Below, piece after piece: positions 16,348-24,804 of a stretch of 37,016 nucleotides of DNA. The translations under genes were made by a program, and so were the position numbers. This DNA comes from Bacillota bacterium (lineage in GTDB: Bacteria > Bacillota > UBA4882 > UBA8346), in assembly GCA_023401925.1 (NCBI GenBank), contig JAEXDA010000020.1, positions 1-37,016 of the forward strand, in the 5' to 3' direction. Position 1 is the stretch's first letter. Each line of letters starts with the position of its first letter. The notes under the pieces are model-generated. The model was not told the DNA's origin. It ran no database searches and saw only the letters and a program-made list of their open reading frames with translations.

Positions 16348-18337
16348 CTTTTAATGCGCTGGTAATAAACAATGTCAAGTCCGTTTTTAAATCCTTCTGG
16401 ATAGGCGTCGGAAGTTTCTGACCATTCTGATCATAAAATACTTCAATAATTGGCCTTGTTAAAAAATTGGGATTCACCCTGAGCACTTTTGCCTTCTCTC
16501 CATTATTCAGTAATACATAAGAGCCGATTAAGAAGGGAGTGATACATTGCAAAAAAGCCTTTTTAACCTCAGGATTAACATGGGTGCCATAACAATCTCG
16601 GATATATTCGATAACTTCATACGGCATTAATTTCTGACCGTTTATTCCCTGATTCATTAAAGTTAAATATGTATCCGCTAAAGCTACAATCTCGACCAAG
16701 TTTTGCTCTTTTACCAATTCGCCGGATTCACTCTGAGCAGGAACAAACTCACTCGTCCGGCGGAAAGTTGACTCCCCTCCTTGCGGATTTGTTTTCATCT
16801 CCCATAAACGGTCAAAACTTAACTGGGCAGCTTGCACTATCCAGGGATCGGAGGGATTGTCACCAAGCAAACTCTCAGCCACATTATATTTCCTGGCAAT
16901 TTGCATTTTACCCGACTCTACCCCTAGTTTTGCAATTTCTGATTCTTTCAGTCTCGAAGGAGTATAACCCATGAAAGCGGCCGCCATAACAGATAATAAA
17001 TTCACACTCAGGCAATGATAAAAAGCGCTGCCATCCAATGCTTGAATCGCAACTAGGTCCTTCACTAACTCTTCGCTGGCGAGCAGTTCTCCAAGAGTTG
17101 TTCGGGTGGTTTCAATCACTTGAGGAGGTATTAATTCCGGATCCAGCTTTGCTAATTCCCGTTTGGCAACCATTAATGCTTCAGATTGAGTAACAGAGAA
17201 CTGCTCCGGTGTGACTAAAAAACTGCTGTCCCTGATATTGCTTGAATTTTGGGATAAACTATCCTGGCGATGATGATCCGACAGGCGCCCAATTTCCCGA
17301 TGTTTCAAAAAATTCACTTTTTCCGGAGTGTATTGAAGTTGATTATCCCCTAAATGAAGATTTTCTAAAGCCGGGGCTTGACTCTCCAATAAAGGTTCAA
17401 AAAGGCGGTTAAGCTCCTTCAATCCAACATTAAAATTCCCCAACACACCAAAAAGATGCCTGAACAATGAGGAATCATGACGTCCTTCAGGAGCAGCGGA
17501 AATCGCAAAACATTCCCTACTATTCTTTGCGGATGGAAAAACGATTTCTTTTGAAAATAATCTTGTTCTATCAAGTTCCCCTTCAGGAATATCCATATTG
17601 GGCAAGTCTTCATTCTGTGCTGGAACAATAAATGAAAAAATTTGTTGATGAACCTTACTTCCCGCTGTTTCCTGAAGAAAATTATGATTATCACTATTTT
17701 CGTAGCGCTCCAAAACAACGCGAACAGCATTTTCATAGTCCTGATGAAATTGATATAATTTCTCAAGACTTTCCGAATGTTGGTTCAACTTTGCTAATTC
17801 CCGGGGCGGCGGGAGGTGGCTTAAGAGTTTCTTAGCAAGATCCCTTTGCCCCGTGCTGGCGGCAACGACTCCTGTCACCATTTTTGCCAACTGTTCAAAA
17901 TCATAACCTGCAGAATTGCCGATTAATATTGAAAAAATGCAATCCATTCCCAAATGGCGAAAAGCATTGATGTTTATTGCCCTGATTTCAATCAAACTTC
18001 TGAGGACTTGGTCATCAGAAAGTATTTTAGCCACTACCTCTTGGATAGTCAATCTCATTAAGGACGGAAGTTGTTCTTCACTTAGTTCATTGGTGAAATC
18101 CTCCACTAAACGAAACAAGTCATCTTTGGCTTGTAAATACAGTTCTTGGTCAATTTCTACCGTATCACCCTGTTTATCAATAACATATACCGAGTTTACA
18201 CCCCATTCGGACAAGCGCTTAATGTAACTGGATTTAAGGAAAGCATCTTTAACCAGTAGCACATTGCCTTTTCGGGTATAAATATTCTTTGCTAAAACCA
18301 TACCGTCGGTGATTTTGTTCAATGTTATCAGTTTCAT
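16331..18337 (-). CDS. Degenerate tandem HD-GYP-like protein
   Basis: A 668-aa paralogue of the protein at 19830-21971, co-linear with it from MKLITLNKITDGMVLAKN to the C-terminal NGQKL-PTPI-KDL-TDLTLFI segment. The N-terminal 70 residues are the LxPGMVLAxDVY-type module seen before many HD-GYP domains. Both HD-GYP-like modules have lost their catalytic residues. In the first, VTGVVAASTGQ (154-164) stands where the paralogue has ATGAMLIDLGK, and VLERYENSDNHNF replaces the HHEKYDGTGFP segment. In the second, KLGVESGKMQI replaces the HD region, and the GYP loop is replaced by a Ser/Glu-rich stretch. The frame is fully open, so it may be retained as a non-enzymatic, c-di-GMP-sensing or scaffold protein. 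That role is inference. Confidence 0.8.
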   Translation of the reverse strand: MKLITLNKITDGMVLAKNIYTRKGNVLLVKDAFLKSSYIKRLSEWGVNSVYVIDKQGDTVEIDQELYLQAKDDLFRLVEDFTNELSEEQLPSLMRLTIQEVVAKILSDDQVLRSLIEIRAININAFRHLGMDCIFSILIGNSAGYDFEQLAKMVTGVVAASTGQRDLAKKLLSHLPPPRELAKLNQHSESLEKLYQFHQDYENAVRVVLERYENSDNHNFLQETAGSKVHQQIFSFIVPAQNEDLPNMDIPEGELDRTRLFSKEIVFPSAKNSRECFAISAAPEGRHDSSLFRHLFGVLGNFNVGLKELNRLFEPLLESQAPALENLHLGDNQLQYTPEKVNFLKHREIGRLSDHHRQDSLSQNSSNIRDSSFLVTPEQFSVTQSEALMVAKRELAKLDPELIPPQVIETTRTTLGELLASEELVKDLVAIQALDGSAFYHCLSVNLLSVMAAAFMGYTPSRLKESEIAKLGVESGKMQIARKYNVAESLLGDNPSDPWIVQAAQLSFDRLWEMKTNPQGGESTFRRTSEFVPAQSESGELVKEQNLVEIVALADTYLTLMNQGINGQKLMPYEVIEYIRDCYGTHVNPEVKKAFLQCITPFLIGSYVLLNNGEKAKVLRVNPNFLTRPIIEVFYDQNGQKLPTPIQKDLKTDLTLFITSALKDEFDQ

Positions 18338-18518
18338 GAGTCTCTTGAAGTAAATTTTTTATTTTGGATATGAAAAATTGTTAATAAATTCGAGAAAACA
18401 ATTCTTTTCTCCTGCAAGACTACACAAGATTTAACCATGGCTTACAAAATGAGGAATATCCATACTGAATTGACATATCAATTATCAGGTTCAATTGTAA
18501 TTGAAAAGGAGGATTTTC

Positions 18519-18923
18519 ATGGCTGAATTTTATCAAAAGGTAAAACAAGAGATTGAAAAAGGAATTTCCAACGTAAGTATTCGTTCCAAAGAAGTGCTGG
18601 AAGATATCAAAATAAAAAAACAAGTGGAAAATTTGGAGGAACAAATTAACACTTCCTTGAGAGAGTTGGGGCAGACAGTGTATGCCATGTTTCGTGCTAA
18701 TCTTTTTAATCAGGAAGAAATAATTCAAAAGTGCGATTCCATTGCCGGGCTGGAGCACCAATTACAGGAAAAAAAAGATGAATTGAGTCTGATTCATTTG
18801 CAAGCAGGAACCGCATTGGGAAAGGCATATTGCAACAACTGCAAGGCAAAACTTACCGAAGGCTCCCAATACTGTGGGCAATGTGGCCAAAAGACTCAAG
18901 TGCCAGACATCTCCGAAGAATAA
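18519..18923 (+). CDS. Coiled-coil protein with C-terminal zinc ribbon
   Basis: A 134-aa protein. Residues 1-90 are helical with heptad character (VKQEIEKGISNVSIRSKEVL, QVENLEEQINTSLRELGQ, LEHQLQEKKDELSLI). The end holds a zinc ribbon, YCNNC and YCGQCG, with two Cys pairs. The ATG at 18519 is preceded by AAAAGGAGG at 18505-18512; an in-frame TTG further upstream overlaps this site and is rejected. Such small zinc-ribbon proteins are common in Firmicutes and mostly uncharacterised. It is divergent from the degenerate HD-GYP gene and ends in its own strong terminator. A TTGACA at 18470-18475 may be its -35 box. Confidence 0.8.
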   Translation: MAEFYQKVKQEIEKGISNVSIRSKEVLEDIKIKKQVENLEEQINTSLRELGQTVYAMFRANLFNQEEIIQKCDSIAGLEHQLQEKKDELSLIHLQAGTALGKAYCNNCKAKLTEGSQYCGQCGQKTQVPDISEE

Positions 18924-18934
18924 ACGCCAATTTT

Positions 18935-18973
18935 ACAAAAGAGATCCTTTGTAAATAGATGGATCTCTTTTGT
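18935..18973 (+). terminator. Strong terminator after the zinc-ribbon gene
   Basis: A perfect 13-bp stem, ACAAAAGAGATCC (18935-18947) and GGATCTCTTTTGT (18961-18973), with a 13-nt loop. The U-rich part lies in the 3' arm and works in both directions. Confidence 0.85.
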
Positions 18974-19051
18974 ATAGAACAAGGATGCAAGTGACGCTGT
19001 AAAAAACCCTGATTGTTTTTGTCAAGAATCATAACAGCAGATAAAATAAAG

Positions 19052-19180
19052 CTACCGGGAAAGTTGACACCTTACGGTAGCTCTGATGAAATGAATGTAG
19101 AAGGATCGAATGGCTTGTTGTGAATCAATGCCCCAATCTTTGAGTTTTCGGGTCCAACTATCCTTTGTTGTGTCTTTGAA
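19052..19180 (-). pseudogene. Short coding-like remnant of unknown origin
   Basis: A 42-codon minus-strand frame with protein-like composition (SWTRKLKDWGIDSQQAIRSF, then YIHFIRATVR), with no start codon or ribosome site. Its 3' end falls inside an inverted repeat, AGCTACCG (19050-19057) and CGGTAGCT (19075-19082), with a T-rich tail on the minus strand that could serve as a terminator. It may be the tail of a lost gene, possibly a transposase, but I cannot name it. Confidence 0.25.
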
Positions 19181-19259
19181 TCAGGTTTACTCTATTCCAA
19201 AAGTAGTTTCCCGGACTCTAAAGAATTGTTTTAACTGGTTGAATTAATCCAATCTTTTT

Positions 19260-19583
19260 TTACATGTTTGATTCAATAACTTTTTCATGGGTCCCTATAA
19301 TGTATCGGATAAAAAAATCCTTTAGGGATCCGGATAGTTTGGCGATTGGATTATTTTTTGTGTAATGAGACTGCTGGGCTACGGCTGCAATATTTTCTTG
19401 GGTGATCTCTTTTTTGCGGTTTGGCAAATACAAATTGTCACCATCTTTAATCTCATAATCAACGAAGTCAGGGCCTAAAATATTTCGTAGAAGTTCCTTT
19501 GTACCCTGACTCGGGAAATGGGATGTATTCTTTGCTTTCTCTGTTTTTTCATCATTATGAGAATCGATCGGTGAAAAAACCAT
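19260..19583 (-). CDS. Small hypothetical protein
   Basis: A 107-aa protein I do not recognise. The start is decided by the ribosome site: GGAGGTGAT (19587-19595 on the minus strand) is fully complementary to the 16S tail and stands just before ATG 19583 (MVFSPIDSHND). It is polar at the N-terminus (DEKTEKAKNT), then has LLRNILGPDFVDYEIKDGD and NRKKEITQENIAAVAQQSHY, and ends with an amphipathic LSGSLKDFFIRYIIG helix. There is no signal peptide. It stands between the two HD-GYP-like genes with its own spacing. Confidence 0.6.
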   Translation of the reverse strand: MVFSPIDSHNDEKTEKAKNTSHFPSQGTKELLRNILGPDFVDYEIKDGDNLYLPNRKKEITQENIAAVAQQSHYTKNNPIAKLSGSLKDFFIRYIIGTHEKVIESNM

Positions 19584-19764
19584 GTTATCACCTCCCAAAA
19601 CTGCCTTCGATCCCTCTACATACATTTCATCTCCTTTTTCTTTGTTCCATCCTTCATTTTATATTCATCGTCATTCCAGCGATGTATCTTTAATGCCCGG
19701 GTTGGGTTTAAAGATTGAATTTCCAGAGGTCTTTTTTTGTACTAGCCGCTCAAAGCCTATTTAT

Positions 19765-19790
19765 AAAAAAAAGACCTTTCACAAGGTCTT
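19765..19790 (-). terminator. Terminator of the tandem HD-GYP gene
   Basis: On the minus strand AAGACCTT-GTGA-AAGGTCTT, a perfect 8-bp stem, followed by a run of T. It lies 40 bp after the stop at 19830. An AGGTCTTTTTTT at 19727-19738 can pair with the same A-run and may form an alternative stem for plus-strand transcripts. Confidence 0.92.
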
Positions 19791-19829
19791 CAATTTGCAA
19801 ATGATTGAGGGAATTCCCGATTTTCCAAA

Positions 19830-21971
19830 TTAAAATTCATCATCCTTCAAGGTTTCTACGATGAATAACGTCAAATCGGTTGCTAAATCTTTCGCAATCG
19901 GCGTTGCAAGCCTATTGCCGTCTTTGTCAACAATCACTCTTATCAAGGGTCTAGCCAGCAAATCTTTATTAATCCGGATCACGGTGGCTTTTTCACCGGT
20001 ATTGAGTAATACATTGGAACCCACCAACAAAGGAATCATGTTTTGTAAAAATACCTGGCAAATTTCAGGATCAAAATGGGATCCGCTAAAATCCCGGATA
20101 TACTCAATAACTTCATGGGGCAAAAGCTTTTGTCCATTCATTCCTTCGTAGATTAAGGAATCATAGACATCGGCGAGAGCAACTATCCTAGCCAGTTCGC
20201 TGATTTGTTCGCCTTTAAGGCCAACCGGATAACCGGAACCATCGTATCTTTCATGGTGCTGCAAGGCAATATATGGAATACTGGTGTTGGGGTTCATCTT
20301 CCATAGTTCTTCAAAACCGAATTGAGTGTGTTCCGGCATGATGGCCTCATACTCTGTTGTTCCAAACCAACGGGCATCCACATTATACCTTCGCGATATC
20401 TCGACCTTTCCCACATCAACAAGAAGCGAACCTGTTGCAAGTCCAATTAATTGCTCCTGGTTATAACCTAAAGAAACTCCTGTCATTACGGACAAAAGTC
20501 CCACAGTAACACAATGTACAAAAACATTCTCATCCAAAGCTTGAATCTTCACCAAATTGCGGATTACATTATTGTTTTCGATGACCTGCTCAATAGTTTT
20601 TTGCGTGGTCTCAATGACTGTTTTGGAGACTAAATCAGTGCCTATTTTCGTTAATGCTCGGGTTATAATTCTTAAAGCGGCCTCTTTTGTATGCTCACAC
20701 CATTCAGGATATACAACAAATTTATCATTTTCATCCATATTATCTTGGGGAATAAGGCTTACACCAGCCTGACTTGGAACAACAGTTCCCGGATCCTGTT
20801 TCCTTTCATCCAAGAGAGGATTGATCCGATTTTTCCCTTGTTGCTCTATATCAATGAACAAATCCGGTTTGGTTTGTTTTAGATCCGTAATATCATCCGT
20901 AGGAATGTCCTTGCTCCCGAAACGGCCAAACATTTTCGAAAACAAAGACCCATTTTCCTGTTTGATTCCGGAATCATGTTGATATTCGGTATCGGATGGC
21001 TTTTGGATTTCGGCTTCATCAATTTCAAACCGCGGCATCTGCCCGGTAGTCTCCGGAAAGGTTTCAGGCCCACGCTCAGCCGGAAACGGATCTTCCTTAC
21101 CTGGTATGCCATTGTCAACAAAAGGAGCAACTTCCCTGGAAAACAATTGGGCTAATTCCGGATCACAAAATGTACCGCTATAATTACTAATAATTTGACT
21201 TGGGCTTATATCTTGAATCTTGTGTTGTTGTAAATGAAATATATCGGCGATGGAGGCAATACGGGCAAACTCATGAATCTGATCACCTCTTAACCCCTGA
21301 GGAAAACCGGTTCCATCATACTTTTCATGATGCTGCAGGACCACTTGGGCGGCGTTTTCATAATTTCCTTTCAGTTGTTTCAGCTTTTCAAATCCCAGCC
21401 GGGTATGCTCCTGAATTTCTATATTCTCCTGTGTTAAAGAAATTTTAGGATCATCTAAAAATTCATGGGCAACGGTTATTTTACCTAAATCAATCAGCAT
21501 GGCCCCTGTTGCTAATTCGGTGAGTCGATTATCGGGGTATCCGCGAAACGATCCAATAATCATGGATATTATGCAAACATTGACGCAATGTCGGAAAATA
21601 TCCTCGCTGACTGCTCTCATTTCGACCAAATTCCACAAGATATTCCGATCCGCGATTAAAGCCTTTAAAATCGTTTCCAGCCTTTGCTGCATGGATTCAG
21701 GTAATTGATTATGATTTACATCCGCTAAAAATTCATGGAAATAGGAAAAAACAGAATTTTGGGCTTGTTGGCATAATTCCTCATCGATTTCAAGCTGGTC
21801 CCCTTGGTCATCCCGAACATAGACCGAGTTTACGCCCCACTCCAGTAGTTTTGTTGCATAATTTCTCTTTAAAGGGGCTTCTTTCGCAAGTAATACATTG
21901 CCTTCTCGGGCATAAACGTTTTTGGCGAGGACCATATTATCAGCAATTTTATTTAATGATATTAATTTCAT
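19830..21971 (-). CDS. Tandem HD-GYP-like protein (two modules)
   Basis: A 713-aa protein with an N-terminal PGMVLA-type module (residues 1-70) and two HD-GYP-like modules (about 100-265 and 455-625) joined by an acidic, Pro-rich linker. A small C-terminal beta domain ends the protein. HD-GYP enzymes hydrolyse c-di-GMP. The GYP region is good in both modules: HHEKYDGTGFP (214-224) and HHERYDGSGYP (572-582). However, the HD pair reads LIDLGK (159-164) and LLVDVGK (516-522), so the metal-binding His is Ile or Val in both while the Asp is kept. Other expected His residues are present (128, 189, 486). Hydrolysis may therefore be weak or absent. The start ATG is preceded by AGGTG. It lacks a receiver or membrane domain. 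Confidence 0.85.
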   Translation of the reverse strand: MKLISLNKIADNMVLAKNVYAREGNVLLAKEAPLKRNYATKLLEWGVNSVYVRDDQGDQLEIDEELCQQAQNSVFSYFHEFLADVNHNQLPESMQQRLETILKALIADRNILWNLVEMRAVSEDIFRHCVNVCIISMIIGSFRGYPDNRLTELATGAMLIDLGKITVAHEFLDDPKISLTQENIEIQEHTRLGFEKLKQLKGNYENAAQVVLQHHEKYDGTGFPQGLRGDQIHEFARIASIADIFHLQQHKIQDISPSQIISNYSGTFCDPELAQLFSREVAPFVDNGIPGKEDPFPAERGPETFPETTGQMPRFEIDEAEIQKPSDTEYQHDSGIKQENGSLFSKMFGRFGSKDIPTDDITDLKQTKPDLFIDIEQQGKNRINPLLDERKQDPGTVVPSQAGVSLIPQDNMDENDKFVVYPEWCEHTKEAALRIITRALTKIGTDLVSKTVIETTQKTIEQVIENNNVIRNLVKIQALDENVFVHCVTVGLLSVMTGVSLGYNQEQLIGLATGSLLVDVGKVEISRRYNVDARWFGTTEYEAIMPEHTQFGFEELWKMNPNTSIPYIALQHHERYDGSGYPVGLKGEQISELARIVALADVYDSLIYEGMNGQKLLPHEVIEYIRDFSGSHFDPEICQVFLQNMIPLLVGSNVLLNTGEKATVIRINKDLLARPLIRVIVDKDGNRLATPIAKDLATDLTLFIVETLKDDEF

Positions 21972-22085
21972 GGTACACCTGTCCGAAACGTGTTGATATA
22001 TAAATATAAATCAATATAACATTTTCTTTAAAATTCCTATTTTTCCTGCATTTTTAAATGATTTTTTCAAAATTTGGCAAAAATT

Positions 22086-23072
22086 TTATACGTTTTCCCA
22101 TTGACCGGACTCCGCAGATTTGAAAAGAGCGTCCAGAACCTTCATATTATAAACTGCATCGGTCGATGTTATTGGTATTGCTGTGCGGTCACGGAGGGAC
22201 AATGCAAATTCGTCAAATTCTACCATGTACTGATCTGCAGGACCGCACTCCAGTGTCCGAGTACCAACTCCTGTTTTAAGAGTTATTTGTGCCGGCACAT
22301 CCGAATACATATTAAAAGGAATCTCCAGCGTCATGGTTCCGCCGGTTCCGTAAACCAACACTTTTTGAGAAGGGAAGGTCTGAGTGCAAACGGTAAAAAG
22401 TGTCCTGATTATTCCAAAATCCAGGATGCAATTAGCCGCAATATCTGTCTGAAATGTAGCATCGATATCAGATACCGCTAAAACGCGTTTGGGCTCCGCT
22501 TGGAGTAAAAAGCGAGATAAAGAAACAGCATAACACCCGATATCGAGTAGTGCTCCGCCACCGTTTTCTTTTATATTGCGAATATTTTGGGGATCTTTAT
22601 TGTCATATCCGAAAAAAGTGTGAATCGCCGTAATTTTACCGATTTCTTGGAATCGTACCACTTCCAATGCTCGCTGCCACTGAGGATGAAACTTATACAT
22701 AAAGGCTTCCATAATTTTAACGCCTTTTGACTCTGCATATTCTATGGCTTCCTTAGCCTCTTGGGCACTGAGTGCTATTGGTTTTTCACAAATGACATGT
22801 TTCCCATAGTCAGCCGATTTTTTAATCCATTCGGCGTGGATGTGGTTGGGTAATGGGATATAAACCATTTCGATAGATTTGTCCATCAACAGTTCCTCAT
22901 AGGAAGGATAAAATTTAGAGATCCCATAGGTTGAAGACACATCCCGTGCTTTTCCACCATCCCTGGAAGCTACCCCATAGACTTCCACCCTACTCGATTT
23001 TAACAACGACGGTAAGACTTTGGTTACAAACAAATGAGAAACCCCTAATACTCCTAATTTTACCTTATTCAT
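22086..23072 (-). CDS. Gfo/Idh/MocA-family oxidoreductase
   Basis: A 328-aa NAD(P)-dependent dehydrogenase of the glucose-fructose oxidoreductase type. The N-terminal Rossmann fold begins VKLGVLGVSHL, with a less canonical glycine motif. YIPLPNHIHAEWIKKSADYG and the family motif CEKPIALS follow. The C-terminal domain includes FMYKFHPQWQR, GGGALLDIGCYAV with the expected Asp and His/Tyr region, and YGTGGTMTLEIPF. The ATG at 23072 is 6 nt from AGGAGG; the first ATG overlaps that site. No sugar operon surrounds it, so the substrate (probably a sugar, inositol or pseudaminic-type intermediate) is unknown. Confidence 0.9.
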   Translation of the reverse strand: MNKVKLGVLGVSHLFVTKVLPSLLKSSRVEVYGVASRDGGKARDVSSTYGISKFYPSYEELLMDKSIEMVYIPLPNHIHAEWIKKSADYGKHVICEKPIALSAQEAKEAIEYAESKGVKIMEAFMYKFHPQWQRALEVVRFQEIGKITAIHTFFGYDNKDPQNIRNIKENGGGALLDIGCYAVSLSRFLLQAEPKRVLAVSDIDATFQTDIAANCILDFGIIRTLFTVCTQTFPSQKVLVYGTGGTMTLEIPFNMYSDVPAQITLKTGVGTRTLECGPADQYMVEFDEFALSLRDRTAIPITSTDAVYNMKVLDALFKSAESGQWENV

Positions 23073-23304
23073 AGACATCCTCCTATCGGAATTGTTCTAT
23101 TTTCATTTTAAGCTTATTATTTCATTTATTCAAGCGAATATAAACTGGAGTTCCATTATTTACTATTTCCATTGGAATTCAACCTCTTGGAGAGTTCCCA
23201 TTTCCATAAAAAATAGCCTCTTTAACAGGATTGAAACAATATGCGTCAATTTCATAAAAGCCCAGCCGTCGTTAAGATCGATTGTTTCGAATATCAAATA
23301 AAAA

Positions 23305-23420
23305 AAGACTGCCTTCAAAGTACTTTAAAATCGATTCGATATGTCAATATGCAATGCCATTAATCAAGCAAACATATATTATATATCTTTATCGATCACT
23401 CTCCATTGAAGACAGCCCCT
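23305..23420. mobile_element. MITE-like inverted-repeat element 1
   Basis: About 115 bp with imperfect terminal inverted repeats. The left end GACTGCCTTCAAAG (23307-23320) matches the reverse of the right end GGCTGTCTTCAATG at 11 of 14 positions, and ATCGAT lies inside each end. It is A/T-rich and codes for nothing. The GGCTGTC-type end is common among IS elements of Firmicutes. On the minus strand the far arm is followed by seven T, so it may also stop transcription from the gene at 23484. Confidence 0.55.
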
Positions 23421-23483
23421 GGTAAAGTCGAACGGAATAAACTTCAACTCACCATTAATTTTCCCGGCCCAATCTAACTCTCC

Positions 23484-23750
23484 CTATTTTATTTCATCTG
23501 CTTTGGCCATTTGAAGGACTTGTTGATAGTCATCAATATAAACCTGAATATCTTCCGTTGATATAACTTTCTGCGATGTCTTTTTTAAAAACCGTTGGAT
23601 GTCCCGAATGTAAATCTCATAGTCTCTCAGTAAAATTTCATTGGTAGCCAGATCCTTTAAATTTCTTAATTCCTGCAAAATCTTTGACAATTCATAAATA
23701 CCATCTTTTTGGGAGATATTGATATTTGTCATCTGCAACATCCTATCCAC
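23484..23750 (-). CDS. Small helical hypothetical protein
   Basis: An 88-aa protein, or 85 aa from the ATG at 23741. It is almost wholly helical with heptads (GIYELSKILQELRNLKDL, YEIYIRDIQRFLKK, VYIDDYQQVLQMAKADEIK). It has no Cys, no membrane segment and no recognised family. It lies between two MITE-like elements and is A/T-rich like its surroundings. A ribosome site of the type AAGGCGG precedes it. Confidence 0.55.
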   Translation of the reverse strand: MDRMLQMTNINISQKDGIYELSKILQELRNLKDLATNEILLRDYEIYIRDIQRFLKKTSQKVISTEDIQVYIDDYQQVLQMAKADEIK

Positions 23751-23760
23751 CGCCTTATTG

Positions 23761-23970
23761 GATTTTTTGTTAATCTGTGTAATAATTTTACATTTTTGCC
23801 ATTAGACCTATTATAACTGATTTACCATTCGCTGTTAATAATCAAAAATATTACCTAATTTCTTAGTGTAATCGTAAATTAAGTAAAAAAAATACCTAAT
23901 TTTATGAAGAATCACAAATGATATCCATATCCTAAAACAAAGCGTTTCCACTAGTCACAAAATCATAATA
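23761..23970. other. A/T-rich spacer
   Basis: About 210 bp upstream of the small helical gene. It contains A/T-rich tracts fit for a promoter but no clear -35/-10 pair, gene or repeat. Confidence 0.4.
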
Positions 23971-23973
23971 AAA

Positions 23974-24094
23974 GAGGCTGTCAAAAAAGCAATTCAAAAT
24001 CAATAAGAAATACAATATATAGCTCCATCGAATGGTTTGACTTCAATATATTTGTATTTCTTGATCGTTAAAATTTACTTTTGGGACAGCCCCT
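23974..24094. mobile_element. MITE-like inverted-repeat element 2
   Basis: About 120 bp with ends GAGGCTGTC (23974-23982) and GACAGCCCC (24085-24093). An inner long stem joins AAGAAATACAATATAT (near 24005) to ATATATTTGTATTTCTT (near 24046-24062). The whole can fold into one hairpin. The outer ends resemble element 1 (GGCTGTC), so the two may be one family mobilised by a common transposase elsewhere. On the minus strand it follows the response-regulator stop by 8 bp and has a T-rich tail, so it may also terminate that operon. Confidence 0.65.
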
Positions 24095-24101
24095 TCACCC
24101 A

Positions 24102-24713
24102 TTAATTAGGAAAAAGCTTTTTTAGAGCATCCTGATAATTGTTGGTTCCTAGTTTCTTAAGCACATTTTTAATATGAGAACGGACTGTATATACGGAGAT
24201 ATTTAACTGGGCTGAAATGTCATTAGGTTTAAAACCTTGATTTAGCAAACTAAAGACATTTTTTTCAGCGCTGGTCAGGTCGATAAGGCGGAACTCTTTC
24301 ACCCGATCTTGAATAGTTTTCATCATCAGATTGGGGACCGGATTTTCATAAAAATAGCGGATGGTTTGCGGCAAGACGTTTAAATAGGTTTTGGGGATAT
24401 AAGAGTATCCTCCCTGTAAAAAAGCATCATACATCGTTTTGGGATTTTCATTGTTGGTTAAAAAGATCGCTTGAAAATCACGTTCCTTTTTAAGAGCGTC
24501 GTATACAACAAAGCCATCCTCGGCCGTTCGATCCAGTTGCAAATCAATAATTGCAAATTCATATTCCAGTATTTTCCCTAATTGAATCGCCTGTTCAACT
24601 TTTTCAGCAATACCGACCACCAAAAACTCAGGATCTGAATTCAATTGATGGGTGATTAAGTTTTGCCATGATGGTTCATCTTCAATTATCAAAATTCGAA
24701 TATGTCCGTCCAT
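24102..24713 (-). CDS. NarL/LuxR-type response regulator
   Basis: A 203-aa two-domain regulator. The receiver domain has the acidic pair E11-D12, phospho-acceptor D57 (AIIDLQL), T86 and K108 (YIPKTY). The C-terminal LuxR-type helix-turn-helix is LTSAEKNVFSLLNQG, then ISAQLNISVYTVRSHIKNVL. GGGAGG precedes the ATG. It lies 91 bp after the NRPS stop on the same strand and is probably in that operon. The histidine kinase at 29644-31659 is the obvious partner, so this protein likely controls the NRPS locus. The target sites are not visible. Confidence 0.9.
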   Translation of the reverse strand: MDGHIRILIIEDEPSWQNLITHQLNSDPEFLVVGIAEKVEQAIQLGKILEYEFAIIDLQLDRTAEDGFVVYDALKKERDFQAIFLTNNENPKTMYDAFLQGGYSYIPKTYLNVLPQTIRYFYENPVPNLMMKTIQDRVKEFRLIDLTSAEKNVFSLLNQGFKPNDISAQLNISVYTVRSHIKNVLKKLGTNNYQDALKKLFPN

Positions 24714-24804
24714 ATTGGCCTCCCATCCGTATACAATTACTTTTTTTCTGCGTCTCCCCGCCTTGACGGAAAATTATTCTTTGATACTTAAAATCACAGC
24801 AGAT

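Noticed and set aside
23221..23260. GGATTGAAAC, like the end of a CRISPR repeat
   Set aside because: It occurs once, with no second repeat at spacer distance and no cas genes.
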